Positions 35,231 through 42,099 of a DNA stretch of 57,642 bases are shown here, in pieces. The stretch is from an uncultured Clostridium sp. (GTDB lineage Bacteria > Bacillota > Clostridia > Lachnospirales > Lachnospiraceae): assembly GCA_946553025.1 (NCBI GenBank), contig CAMNRM010000032.1, positions 1 to 57,642 on the forward strand, read 5' to 3'. The translations under genes and the position numbers were made by a program. Numbering within the stretch: position 1 is the first letter of the stretch; each line of letters starts with the position of its first letter. The notes under the pieces are model-generated. The model saw only the letters and a program-made list of their open reading frames with translations, searched no databases and was not told the origin of the DNA.

Positions 35231-36203
35231 ACGGGATTACCTCACCTTCTTCAATTAGACGGAAACCATTATTTGCAAGCTGAATCTGCATGTTTTGGAT
35301 TCCTTTATCGGTGTAGTGTTTTACCTTGCTAATACGTCGGATAAATGCGCTTGTGTTTTCGGTGCGGTCATCGGAATACTGGTCAGTAAGTGGAATGTTG
35401 CTAATTAAAAACACCTTGGTGTAACAGGCGTATTTATTGGCGTAGCGGCAGGGCAGTTCTAACGGATAGCCGTCTAAGTAGTTGAGCATATCGGATAGTT
35501 TAACGGAACTGCGGAACTCTTCAAAGATGACTACGTCCTGGCCTTTGTAGTTGTCGAATGGGTGAGCGTAGTCGGTTACACGGAACACGTTGGAATAACC
35601 GTATTTATCCATGACGGATCGGGTTTTTCCTGTGCCGGTTGCGCCGTAGATGTAGCAAATATCAAGGTTTCGCCAGTGGTCTTTGTATTTTTCCTGGATG
35701 ATGGTTTGTCTTGCTATCTCGATTTTGTCCAGGTTTAAGAGACTTTCTGGGATTTGCTCCATTATCTGATAATTGCTTAAGCCGTCTTTTAACATGGCGT
35801 AAATATCATCGATATCTGACTTACGGCCTTTTCGTTCAACGGGCATCTCGCCGTGTTCCTCGAAGGTATCGGGGACACAAGTTTCATGCTTTTTGTCTTT
35901 TTCCCATTTGCCCGTTTTGGAAACGTATTCCATGTTTTCCTGGGCTGTACCGTTGCACATTTCAAAGTGTGCGGTGGGAAATTTTTTCTTTAAGCTGGAA
36001 AACCGTATACCGCCACGGCCTTGGATGAATAAGTGCGTGTGGTAGGTGCCATTTTTACCGATTTCATCAGCCATGCAGTAGTAAATAACGGATTTCATTC
36101 CCATCATGATATTGTTTATCTCGTTGTGGGTAAATCCGTAGTCAGCAGGATTGTTTATCGTCAATTGCCATTTACGCGATTGTGTGTCTTTTTCAGCAGC
36201 CAT
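35217..36203 (-). CDS. rep: CRESS-type replication initiator Rep (HUH endonuclease + SF3 helicase), 328 aa
   Basis: Rolling-circle motif I WQLTINNP (12-19), motif II YHTHLFIQ with His55 and His57, motif III YVSKTGK with nicking Tyr93 and Lys96. SF3 helicase: Walker A GATGTGKT (187-194), Walker B VVIFEEF (about 224-230), motif C FLISN (about 264-268). The single-Tyr HUH plus SF3 arrangement is that of circovirus, nanovirus and pCRESS plasmid Reps, not of M13 gII or of pMV158-type Reps. AAGGGGAAAG precedes the ATG. The upstream DNA has a matching origin stem-loop (36307-36338) and iterons. Expected job: nick at the nonanucleotide and start rolling-circle replication of the phage. Confidence 0.92.
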   Translation of the reverse strand: MAAEKDTQSRKWQLTINNPADYGFTHNEINNIMMGMKSVIYYCMADEIGKNGTYHTHLFIQGRGGIRFSSLKKKFPTAHFEMCNGTAQENMEYVSKTGKWEKDKKHETCVPDTFEEHGEMPVERKGRKSDIDDIYAMLKDGLSNYQIMEQIPESLLNLDKIEIARQTIIQEKYKDHWRNLDICYIYGATGTGKTRSVMDKYGYSNVFRVTDYAHPFDNYKGQDVVIFEEFRSSVKLSDMLNYLDGYPLELPCRYANKYACYTKVFLISNIPLTDQYSDDRTENTSAFIRRISKVKHYTDKGIQNMQIQLANNGFRLIEEGEVIPFEKV

Positions 36204-36226
36204 GTTTCTTTCCCCTTTTTGATTTT

Positions 36227-36306
36227 TGCGACTGCGACAAGTGCGACAACCACCCGTCGCGGACTGGAAAGCCTGATGAAATCTAAGTTTGTTGGCGACT
36301 GCGACA
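36227..36306 (-). repeat. iterons between origin stem-loop and rep
   Basis: GCGACTGCGACA occurs at about 36229 and 36294, with a further TGCGACAA at about 36241 and an inverted GTCGC at 36267. In CRESS replicons short iterons next to the stem-loop bind the Rep N-terminus. Confidence 0.6.
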
Positions 36307-36338
36307 CGATTTCCAGGTAATACTAAGCCTGGAAATCG
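36307..36338 (-). other. CRESS-type rolling-circle origin: stem-loop with TAGTATTAC
   Basis: An 11-bp perfect stem (CGATTTCCAGG / CCTGGAAATCG) holds a 10-nt loop that reads CTTAGTATTA on the rep strand; with the first stem base this is TAGTATTAC (36325 down to 36317), the nonanucleotide of circovirus and nanovirus origins, where Rep cuts TAGTATT/AC. It lies 104 bp upstream of rep, on the rep strand. Confidence 0.85.
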
Positions 36339-36385
36339 CTGACCGGATTCCTGGCAGGGTATAAACTGTGCCGGTTTGCATGATG

Positions 36386-36640
36386 TTTCCTTGTCGGCTA
36401 CGGCGTATGAAAAAACACAATGGCATAGACTACGGCTGTTTTTTTGCCTGGATATTTCCTTGTTGGCCTACAAAATCCCCAATTAAACGCTTTATTTTTG
36501 GCTTGCTTTTGTTTTTTTTTAAAGCTTTTTATGCCGTGTAAGCGTTGTCCGCCCTTCGGGACGTACTGGGGGATTTCCTTGTAGACATAGTTTAGGCAAC
36601 GACTGCTTTCTGTGTTTGGATATTTCCTTGTAGGTGATAA
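36386..36640. repeat. four spaced direct repeats around TTTCCTTGT in the phage intergenic region
   Basis: TTTCCTTGT(C/T/A)G begins at 36386, 36455, 36574 and 36623, three of them as GATNTTTCCTTGT. The region 36204-36967 has no gene I believe in and behaves as the phage intergenic region: origin, iterons, these repeats and several hairpins (for example CGGATGG/CCATCCG near 36682-36707). Confidence 0.6.
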
Positions 36641-36728
36641 CTTAGATAACACTAGCTTAGAAAAAATGGTAATCAAGGCCGGATGGGATAGTGCGTCCAT
36701 CCGACCCCCTGCCAGTGTATCCGCTACT

Positions 36729-36773
36729 AAAATCTGTAAAGGCACACTGCGTTCTTTGGCCTTGACAGATTTT
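36729..36773. repeat. 15-bp hairpin in the phage intergenic region
   Basis: AAAATCTGTAAAGGC pairs with GCCTTGACAGATTTT (14 of 15) around a 15-nt loop. Candidate single-strand origin, packaging signal or attenuator on the way from the ssb-like gene to rep. Confidence 0.55.
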
Positions 36774-36967
36774 ATACGCTATTACCAGGTCGCTACAACT
36801 TCGGTATATCTGGGAAATACGTCATAAAATCCAACAAAAACCGGAAAGCTGAAAATATCTGATTAGCAGATAATACCCAAAAACTGTAAATGCTAAAAAA
36901 CCCGGAAAACGGCATGGAAAATAAACCCTACCACGAAGGCAGGGCAGGAGAGTAGATAGTGCTGGTT

Positions 36968-37282
36968 TTATGCTTGTTTTGCGGGCTTTTCGTTTGGATT
37001 GGCGGGCTTATCGTTTGAAACTGCGGGTTTTTCATCTGGAAGAATTGTTACGTCATTAATATAGCCGCGATTGTTATATTCAACGTTGATTGACGTGCCT
37101 AAGGTGATGCTATCAATTACCGTTTTTAGACCAAGGTTTTCCGATACAAAAATACTGTCTACAGCCATGCCGTAAACGTCTGAGTCCCTCATCGAACAGT
37201 GTAAGGTCGTGCCTAATACTGGTTTTCCTGTCTTTTTGCTGACATAGTTTACCTGCTGGATTCCTAAAACTTTAGCTTTCAT
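36968..37282 (-). CDS. ssDNA-binding protein candidate (gV-like), 104 aa
   Basis: Starts MKAKVLGIQQVNYVSKKTGKPVLG, then GTTLHCSMRDSD and INVEYNNRGYINDVTI, an all-beta, OB-like pattern, followed by an Asn/Lys/Pro repeat tail (NDKPANPNEKPAKQA). Size, tail and position between small early genes and rep suit the protein that coats phage ssDNA. AAGGAAGG upstream of the ATG. The fold is inferred, not proven. Confidence 0.6.
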   Translation of the reverse strand: MKAKVLGIQQVNYVSKKTGKPVLGTTLHCSMRDSDVYGMAVDSIFVSENLGLKTVIDSITLGTSINVEYNNRGYINDVTILPDEKPAVSNDKPANPNEKPAKQA

Positions 37283-37345
37283 CTTTTTTTACCTTCCTTT
37301 TCTTTATAGAATTGTCAATGTGCGTCTTAATGATTAATTTATAAC

Positions 37346-37380
37346 AATGGGGGAAGGGGAAACAACCCCCTTGCCCATTA
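37346..37380. terminator. G/C-rich hairpin upstream of the ssDNA-binding gene
   Basis: AATGGGGGAAGGGG pairs with CCCCTTGCCCATT with a small bulge. Sits between two leftward genes, so an attenuator is more likely than a full stop. Confidence 0.4.
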
Positions 37381-37390
37381 TTAACGATTT

Positions 37391-37615
37391 TTAGTCTGAA
37401 GAAGCTTGCGTAGAATCCGGCTTTTTCAGGTTTTCCCATTCCTTAATTAACGAAACGGATAAAGATAGATAGGCGGCATCTGGAATAAGATTTAAACGGT
37501 AAAGCATACCCAGAGCATACAGGCGGCTGTCAAGCGAATCCTGATGGCCTAATGTATATGGTGCCGAACCTAAGCGCAGTAATTCAACTTCAACCAGTCT
37601 TTGTTGGTTCATCAT
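37391..37615 (-). CDS. small phage early protein (74 aa)
   Basis: AAGGGGG lies just upstream of two adjacent ATGs (37615 or 37612). Contains VEVELLRLGSAPYTLGHQDS and YALGMLYRLNLIPDAAYLSL: helical, soluble, acidic end. Family not recognised. One of three small leftward genes before the ssb-like gene; candidates for host takeover, copy control or anti-CRISPR function. Confidence 0.6.
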   Translation of the reverse strand: MMNQQRLVEVELLRLGSAPYTLGHQDSLDSRLYALGMLYRLNLIPDAAYLSLSVSLIKEWENLKKPDSTQASSD

Positions 37616-37694
37616 TTCCCCCTTTTGAACAGATTTATTCTTAATTTCATCTATACGCAGATTGAGTATCGCGTAAATAAATAGTAGAAAAATA

Positions 37695-38009
37695 TTAATC
37701 TGGATGCAATTCTTTTATGATGCTTTCTGCTTTTTTCATCATTTTTTGCGCCATGGTTATTAAGTCGTCTAATTCCAGCAAGTCAATGAAGGTTAAAGCC
37801 ATGGGAAATAATGATATTTCTACATCAGGAAACATTTCAAAAAGCAGATTGGCTTGATTTTTCTCAAATGCCTGACATTGTTCAATGTAACGGCATCTGT
37901 CCAGTACAGCATGTTCAGCGCCGCCCATGGAAAAGGCATCTACCGTTAAAAGCCATTTACGGTTTACTACTACAAGATAGCGCTGTTTTTCTGATGTTCT
38001 TTCAGGCAT
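37695..38009 (-). CDS. small phage early protein (104 aa)
   Basis: ATG 38009 preferred (AGAAGG upstream, overlapping the preceding stop); GTG 38030 would add 7 residues. Reads MPERTSEKQRYLVVVNRKWL, then FEMFPDVEISLFPMALTFID and ends DLITMAQKMMKKAESIIKE. Two-part: short beta N-terminus, helical rest. Family not recognised. Confidence 0.6.
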   Translation of the reverse strand: MPERTSEKQRYLVVVNRKWLLTVDAFSMGGAEHAVLDRCRYIEQCQAFEKNQANLLFEMFPDVEISLFPMALTFIDLLELDDLITMAQKMMKKAESIIKELHPD

Positions 38010-38229
38010 AACGATAGCCTTCTGCATCACGCAAGTAAATAGCAGAAATTTGCTGATGAAGAGAATGACCCGTTGAATTATCGATATAGCCTACCTCAAT
38101 CAACCAATTCACGTCATTGTAAAGACGAGAAAAAGTACAGTCATCCATCGTTTCAGAAGTAGAAATAGTGCGTTTAACGCTATCTAAAACAACCAATAAA
38201 CGGTCACTGGAAATTTTATAATATTTCAT
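38002..38229 (-). CDS. small phage early protein (75 aa), first gene of the leftward early operon
   Basis: ATG 38229 follows AAAAAAGGGGAAAAC. Reads MKYYKISSDRLLVVLDSVKRT and SRLYNDVNWLIEVGYIDNST. Helical, soluble, no known family. Overlaps the next gene by 8 bp, indicating one transcript from the promoter near 38661-38689. Confidence 0.65.
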   Translation of the reverse strand: MKYYKISSDRLLVVLDSVKRTISTSETMDDCTFSRLYNDVNWLIEVGYIDNSTGHSLHQQISAIYLRDAEGYRYA

Positions 38230-38640
38230 TTGTTTTCCCCTTTTTTTAAGAAAATTTGCGTTCATTTTCCTATGCATGAATTTATAACACGGCTTTCATG
38301 CGTTCCGTCACTCTACGCGAATGTCAGGGAAGAGCGACCCTTATCTGGTTTCACCCTAAAGCCAGAAAACTTGCTGACGGACATATGCATTTTTATAGCG
38401 TTATTTGCAATAAACCGCTGCCCCGTTTTCACCTTAAAAACAGGACGAAAAACTTGTTGACCGACATGAAAAACAATTTTGATTAATACTTTTTGTTTCC
38501 AATCCCTTTTTAGGTTCTCACTGCTACCTTGTTTTGGTTCTCGTTGCTCCCTGGGCAGGGATTGGATTTTTCGCTTTAAAAAAATTTGCGAATGTGGTAA
38601 GATAAATTTGACAAATTACAATAGCGAATGTTAACTAGTA
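38230..38640 (-). ncRNA. long structured leader of the leftward early transcript
   Basis: About 430 nt separate the leftward promoter from the first early gene without any convincing ORF. TCCAATCCCT (38498-38507) pairs perfectly with AGGGATTGGA (38557-38566), enclosing two copies of GGTTCTC(A/G)(C/T)TGCT. Further left GAAAACTTGCTGACGGACAT and GAAAAACTTGTTGACCGACA form an imperfect direct repeat about 75 bp apart. Confidence 0.45.
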
Positions 38641-38689
38641 GTTAACTGCTTATAGGTATAGTATAGCAGTTAACTGCTAGTTTGTCAAC
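38608..38689. promoter_or_regulatory. divergent phage promoters with four GTTAAC-type operators
   Basis: Leftward: TTGACA, 17 bp, TATACT (minus strand, 38689 to 38661). Rightward: TTGACA at 38608-38613 with TTAACT 17 bp on. GTTAAC occurs at 38630, 38641 and 38669 and GTCAAC at 38684, two within a longer AGTTAACTGCT palindrome. Repressor binding here would cover both promoters. Confidence 0.75.
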
Positions 38690-38722
38690 AGCTATTTTAA
38701 ATCTTTTTAAGGAGAAAATGCG

Positions 38723-38959
38723 ATGGGTGCAAACAAAACAAAAGTAACCGGATTTAGAATAGAGGACGAATCTATACTAAAAAAATTAGGAGTTATAGCA
38801 ACAAAAAATTGTAGGACAAGAAACAAAGAAGTAGAATACGCACTAAAAAAATATGTAGAACAATATGAAAATCTTTATGGAGAAATTCAAATAGAAGAGC
38901 AAGAGAAGGAAGAACCGTCCCAAAATATCAAAATCAAAAACAGAAAAATTTTATCGTAG
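38723..38959 (+). CDS. ribbon-helix-helix-like repressor candidate (78 aa)
   Basis: AAGGAGAAAATGCG precedes the ATG. Short basic beta strand (NKTKVTGFRIEDE) then two helices (SILKKLGVIATKNCRTRNKEVEYALKKYV), the layout of Arc/MetJ-type RHH proteins, then an acidic-basic tail. It is the only gene pair reading rightward in the phage, directly after the operator cluster, as a lysogeny repressor would be. Confidence 0.65.
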   Translation: MGANKTKVTGFRIEDESILKKLGVIATKNCRTRNKEVEYALKKYVEQYENLYGEIQIEEQEKEEPSQNIKIKNRKILS

Positions 38960-39047
38960 GAGATAATAGCACTATAAATATGTAAAATATTTCCTGCAAA
39001 ATATTTCCAACCAATTTCCCTGTAATATGCAAAAAAAGGAGGATGCC

Positions 39048-39218
39048 ATGGACGATATGGTTCAAGCTGCTACAGACATTTTAATAGAAGAACTAAGTAA
39101 AATAAGTTCTCAGCTTACAATGCTATTACTTATTTTTGCAATTATAATATATACTTCAGCTTTTATTTTATACTTAATCAAGTCCTATATAAAAAATAAA
39201 AAGGATAAAAAATCCTAA
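39048..39218 (+). CDS. small membrane protein (56 aa) co-transcribed with the repressor
   Basis: ATG 39048 follows AAAAAAGGAGGATGCC; an earlier in-frame ATG lacks this. Amphipathic N-terminal helix, one membrane segment (MLLLIFAIIIYTSAFILYLI) and a Lys-rich end (KSYIKNKKDKKS). Expressed with the repressor in the lysogen, so superinfection exclusion is a reasonable guess; nothing proves it. Confidence 0.6.
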   Translation: MDDMVQAATDILIEELSKISSQLTMLLLIFAIIIYTSAFILYLIKSYIKNKKDKKS

Positions 39219-39290
39219 TTGCAACCAGGGAACAATAATGAAAACTATAAATATGTAAATTATTCCCAATTAATCAACTTAGAAACTATA

Positions 39291-39319
39291 TTGCAAATAA
39301 AAATTATATGTGCTATAAT
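39291..39319 (+). promoter_or_regulatory. promoter of the antitoxin RNA
   Basis: TTGCAA (39291-39296), exactly 17 bp, TATAAT (39314-39319). No ORF follows. Confidence 0.8.
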
Positions 39320-39325
39320 GAAGGC

Positions 39326-39401
39326 AGTCAATGCATGACAAATCCATGAGGAAAGAAAAAAACCCTGAAAGAGCCTACCTTCCAGGGCATTTTCTTTTTT
39401 T
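39326..39401 (+). ncRNA. antitoxin small RNA of a Fst/par-like type I module (about 75 nt)
   Basis: Runs from the predicted start near 39326 to the T run at 39391-39401. Its 5' part has AATGCATGACAAA and TCCATGAGG, which recur at 39491-39518 over the toxin start codon; since the toxin is read from the other strand, the RNA is complementary to the toxin mRNA start region. Confidence 0.7.
39363..39401. terminator. bidirectional terminator shared by toxin mRNA and antitoxin RNA
   Basis: CCCTGAAAG pairs with CTTCCAGGG. A T-rich tract follows on the plus strand (TTTTCTTTTTTT) and on the minus strand (TTTTTTTCTTT), so both converging transcripts can stop here. Confidence 0.75.
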
Positions 39402-39427
39402 ACGGAAAAGTAACCGGGGTTAGTTAC

Positions 39428-39514
39428 CTACCTGCTACCATCTAACCACTTGATGATATAGTGGGATACTACACCACCCACGACGGCAGAAATGCATGAC
39501 AAAATAAATTCCAT
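39428..39514 (-). CDS. Fst-like small membrane toxin (28 aa)
   Basis: ATG at 39514, AAAGGGGGTGACCTC upstream. Begins MEFILSCISAVVGGVV, one hydrophobic helix, then SHYIIKWLDGSR. This is the shape of Fst/Ldr-type type I toxins: under 35 aa, a single membrane span, then a short charged end. Extended -10 TGCTATACT upstream and a converging antisense RNA complete the module. Confidence 0.7.
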   Translation of the reverse strand: MEFILSCISAVVGGVVSHYIIKWLDGSR

Positions 39515-39560
39515 GAGGTCACCCCCTTTCTGTCACCAGTCTAGGGGAGGTAACAAAAAG

Positions 39561-39566
39561 AGTATA
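39561..39566 (-). promoter_or_regulatory. extended -10 promoter of the toxin mRNA
   Basis: TATACT preceded by TGC on the minus strand; the transcript would start near 39554 with about 40 nt of leader before the toxin ATG. Confidence 0.6.
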
Positions 39567-39608
39567 GCATATATTGTCGAAAAATGGAATATCTGTAAAA
39601 ATAAAACA

Positions 39609-39660
39609 ATTCAGACAATTCTACCTTTAGCAATCCGGATGCGTGTAGAATTGTCTGAAT
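39609..39660 (-). terminator. terminator of the phage structural operon
   Basis: Perfect 16-bp stem ATTCAGACAATTCTAC / GTAGAATTGTCTGAAT with a 20-nt loop; followed on the minus strand by TGTTTTATTTTT. Lies after the last structural gene. Confidence 0.85.
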
Positions 39661-39693
39661 GTTTAAGCTGCAGCTTTTTGAATTGTTTGAAAA

Positions 39694-42099
39694 TTACTTG
39701 CTGGTTTTGGATCTGCTGGAGGATGATTTTGTACTGCGTGATTTCTTGTTGTAATCGCTGACCATGTTTGCCTTTTTGGACAACTCATTGTTTGTAACGA
39801 CTTGTAAGGCGGTTCTTCGGAAGAATTTAAGAATAATAAGTGAAACCATACCGACCGCAACGATTCCAAAGGATGCAATAGTTACATCCCATAACGCATC
39901 CACAACACCCTGCATTGAATTTTCAACAATGTCAACGCCATAAGGCTTGATGTAATACATTTTTATTACAACCTTGTTATCTTCGGTCAGTATCAGGTTA
40001 TCAGCAACGGTTTTTCTGGCATCAAACGAATAGCCGTTATAGTTTTTATGGTTGTATGTGGCTTTTGAACCGTATGCCCCGGTCAGGTTTTCCGTTTCTG
40101 CAAGCGTCCAGTTATAGGTAAACTTATCAGCGTTTTCCGTGCCCTGGTAGTGTTCGACCCTGTATTTAATCATATCACGCTTGTAGTATAGATTAATCTC
40201 CATTTCCTCTTTTAATACCTTGTCTTTTATCTTTGTCAGGGAATCATCATAGGTAAATCCCGGATAAACTTTTGCTGTATAAGATACATTGGAGCCGTAT
40301 AAGCCCGTTAGCGTTTCTGTATCGGTCTTTACCCAGTCTTTGCCGTTTAGGGATTGCTGGTAATGATTGACGGTGTAATTAATGCTATTGCGTTTGTAAT
40401 ACAGCTTTACGACCATTTTGTTACCGCTTACTAATTGTAGATTCTTGGGAATGGTTAGGCTGGAATCTAATGTAAAACCTGTATAAGATTTTGGTGTATG
40501 TGTTGCTGTAGCACCATGGAAACCGGTAAGGGAATCTGTATCCTTTTTTGTCCAGCTATCGCCGCTTGTGTTTTGTTGGTAATGCTCTACCGTGTAGCTT
40601 ACGGCATCTCGCTTGTAATACAGCTTGATTACCAGGTCTTTGCCGGATGTTAGTTCCAGGTCTTTATCCGTTGGTGTTGTAAGGCTGGAATCATACTTTA
40701 GGCCGGGATAGGATTTTGCTGTATAGGTAGCTTTACTTCCAAATACGCCGGATAGGCTTTCGGTATCGGCCTTTATCCATCCATTTCCATCAAGTCCTTG
40801 CTGGTAATGCTCTACTGTGTAATTAATATCCTCACGATTGTAATAAAGCTTAATGACCAGGCTGCCGTTTCCTGGCAAGCGTAAATCATCCGGTGTAGTT
40901 AAACTGGTATCAAGTTTGAAGCCATCGTAGGTTTTCGCGGTATAAGCAGCTATATCACCAGCGGCACCAGTTAAGCTTTCTTCATCTTTTTTTGTCCAGC
41001 CTTCGCCATCCATGTTTTGCTGATAATGTTCTACTTTATAAGTGTCCTGGTAATCAATCTCAAGGCCGCAGGCACTTAACTTTTCAGATACTGTACCTAA
41101 ATCTTGAAGGCCACGCACAGAATTATAAGCAGTCATAGCCGAAGCATTATCTTTTGGCAGTTTCATGTTCGGGGAAAGATTAAACTTCTCAGCTTTTTGT
41201 AAATCAATATTGACGCCGTATTTAGAGTGCCACCAGAGAGAGCATTTATCTTTCGTGAATAAATTATTCGCTACCCCCGTTTTTGCATAGGTTTGGGCAT
41301 CATCTGCATTACTAAAAACTTTAATCGGCATATTCATTACAGAATTAATATCAACAATCTTTCTTGACCAAGTAGCACTCAAATCCTTGTCTTTACCATT
41401 AACTGCACCAGTATCTACCCAATAACTAACTGCTATACTACTAACGTCTAATTTTGTGTATCCCGTAGCACTTGATGGATCTACATAAAAAAAATCTAAA
41501 CCAACGCGATTGTCTTCAAATCCATAAAAAGAAACACCAATAGCAAACACATCTTTACCCGATGGAGCATAGACATTACGCCTAACGTTCATTATTTGAC
41601 CACTAGATGTAGCACCACTATAAGAATCAGAAAATAAATAAGTATAAGCAGAATCCGAAACTGGGCTGATATCCGAAAAGGCGGTCGGACTTATGCCTAC
41701 ATCGCCAATTTTAGATGGAACCGGAGAAGCTTTTGAGGGAAGTGTGTAATACCTTGCATCCGTTCCGTAGGCATCGGATAAAGATAACCAGCTTTTAATG
41801 CTGTCATATAATGCATCAACATTTGTAGCCGTATCACCCCAGGAAAGATTGTTATAGCTGTTAAGCTGGTTTAACATGGCTGTGTTATTTGTTGACTGTA
41901 AATAACCCTTGTATGCGGCAAGCCATTGTCCATCTGCGGTATAAGAATAAATACCGCAGGCGGAAAGAGCAGTAAGAAATACATATTCGCCCGGTGTAAC
42001 TTCACTTTCCGCTTTAGCCCAGGCGGCGGAAGAGTGAGAGAGTGCAAGCGTTGCTATAGATAAACATATTGTTAATAACTTAACTAACTTTTTCTTCAT
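39694..42099 (-). CDS. phage attachment (pIII-like) protein with five MucBP-like repeats, 801 aa
   Basis: Signal peptide (LLTICLSIATLALSHSSAAWA) then an N-terminal domain about 30-345 that is paralogous to the 510-aa minor spike. Five tandem repeats of about 68 residues (about 355-700) follow, each of the form YxVEHYQQ...W...DTESLTGxYGxxATYTAK...LYYKRD, resembling MucBP/cell-wall binding repeats of Gram-positive adhesins. A membrane helix (DVTIASFGIVAVGMVSLIIL) and a basic Ser/Lys tail end it, as in filamentous-phage pIII. Likely binds the host surface, perhaps glycans. Last gene of the structural operon; overlaps the ATPase gene by 20 bp. Confidence 0.8.
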   Translation of the reverse strand: MKKKLVKLLTICLSIATLALSHSSAAWAKAESEVTPGEYVFLTALSACGIYSYTADGQWLAAYKGYLQSTNNTAMLNQLNSYNNLSWGDTATNVDALYDSIKSWLSLSDAYGTDARYYTLPSKASPVPSKIGDVGISPTAFSDISPVSDSAYTYLFSDSYSGATSSGQIMNVRRNVYAPSGKDVFAIGVSFYGFEDNRVGLDFFYVDPSSATGYTKLDVSSIAVSYWVDTGAVNGKDKDLSATWSRKIVDINSVMNMPIKVFSNADDAQTYAKTGVANNLFTKDKCSLWWHSKYGVNIDLQKAEKFNLSPNMKLPKDNASAMTAYNSVRGLQDLGTVSEKLSACGLEIDYQDTYKVEHYQQNMDGEGWTKKDEESLTGAAGDIAAYTAKTYDGFKLDTSLTTPDDLRLPGNGSLVIKLYYNREDINYTVEHYQQGLDGNGWIKADTESLSGVFGSKATYTAKSYPGLKYDSSLTTPTDKDLELTSGKDLVIKLYYKRDAVSYTVEHYQQNTSGDSWTKKDTDSLTGFHGATATHTPKSYTGFTLDSSLTIPKNLQLVSGNKMVVKLYYKRNSINYTVNHYQQSLNGKDWVKTDTETLTGLYGSNVSYTAKVYPGFTYDDSLTKIKDKVLKEEMEINLYYKRDMIKYRVEHYQGTENADKFTYNWTLAETENLTGAYGSKATYNHKNYNGYSFDARKTVADNLILTEDNKVVIKMYYIKPYGVDIVENSMQGVVDALWDVTIASFGIVAVGMVSLIILKFFRRTALQVVTNNELSKKANMVSDYNKKSRSTKSSSSRSKTSK

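Noticed and set aside
36398-36745. 115-aa minus-strand ORF in the phage intergenic region
   Set aside because: It has no ribosome site, and its PTRKYP repeats are just the translation of the TTTCCTTGT DNA repeats; the region carries origin-type structure instead.
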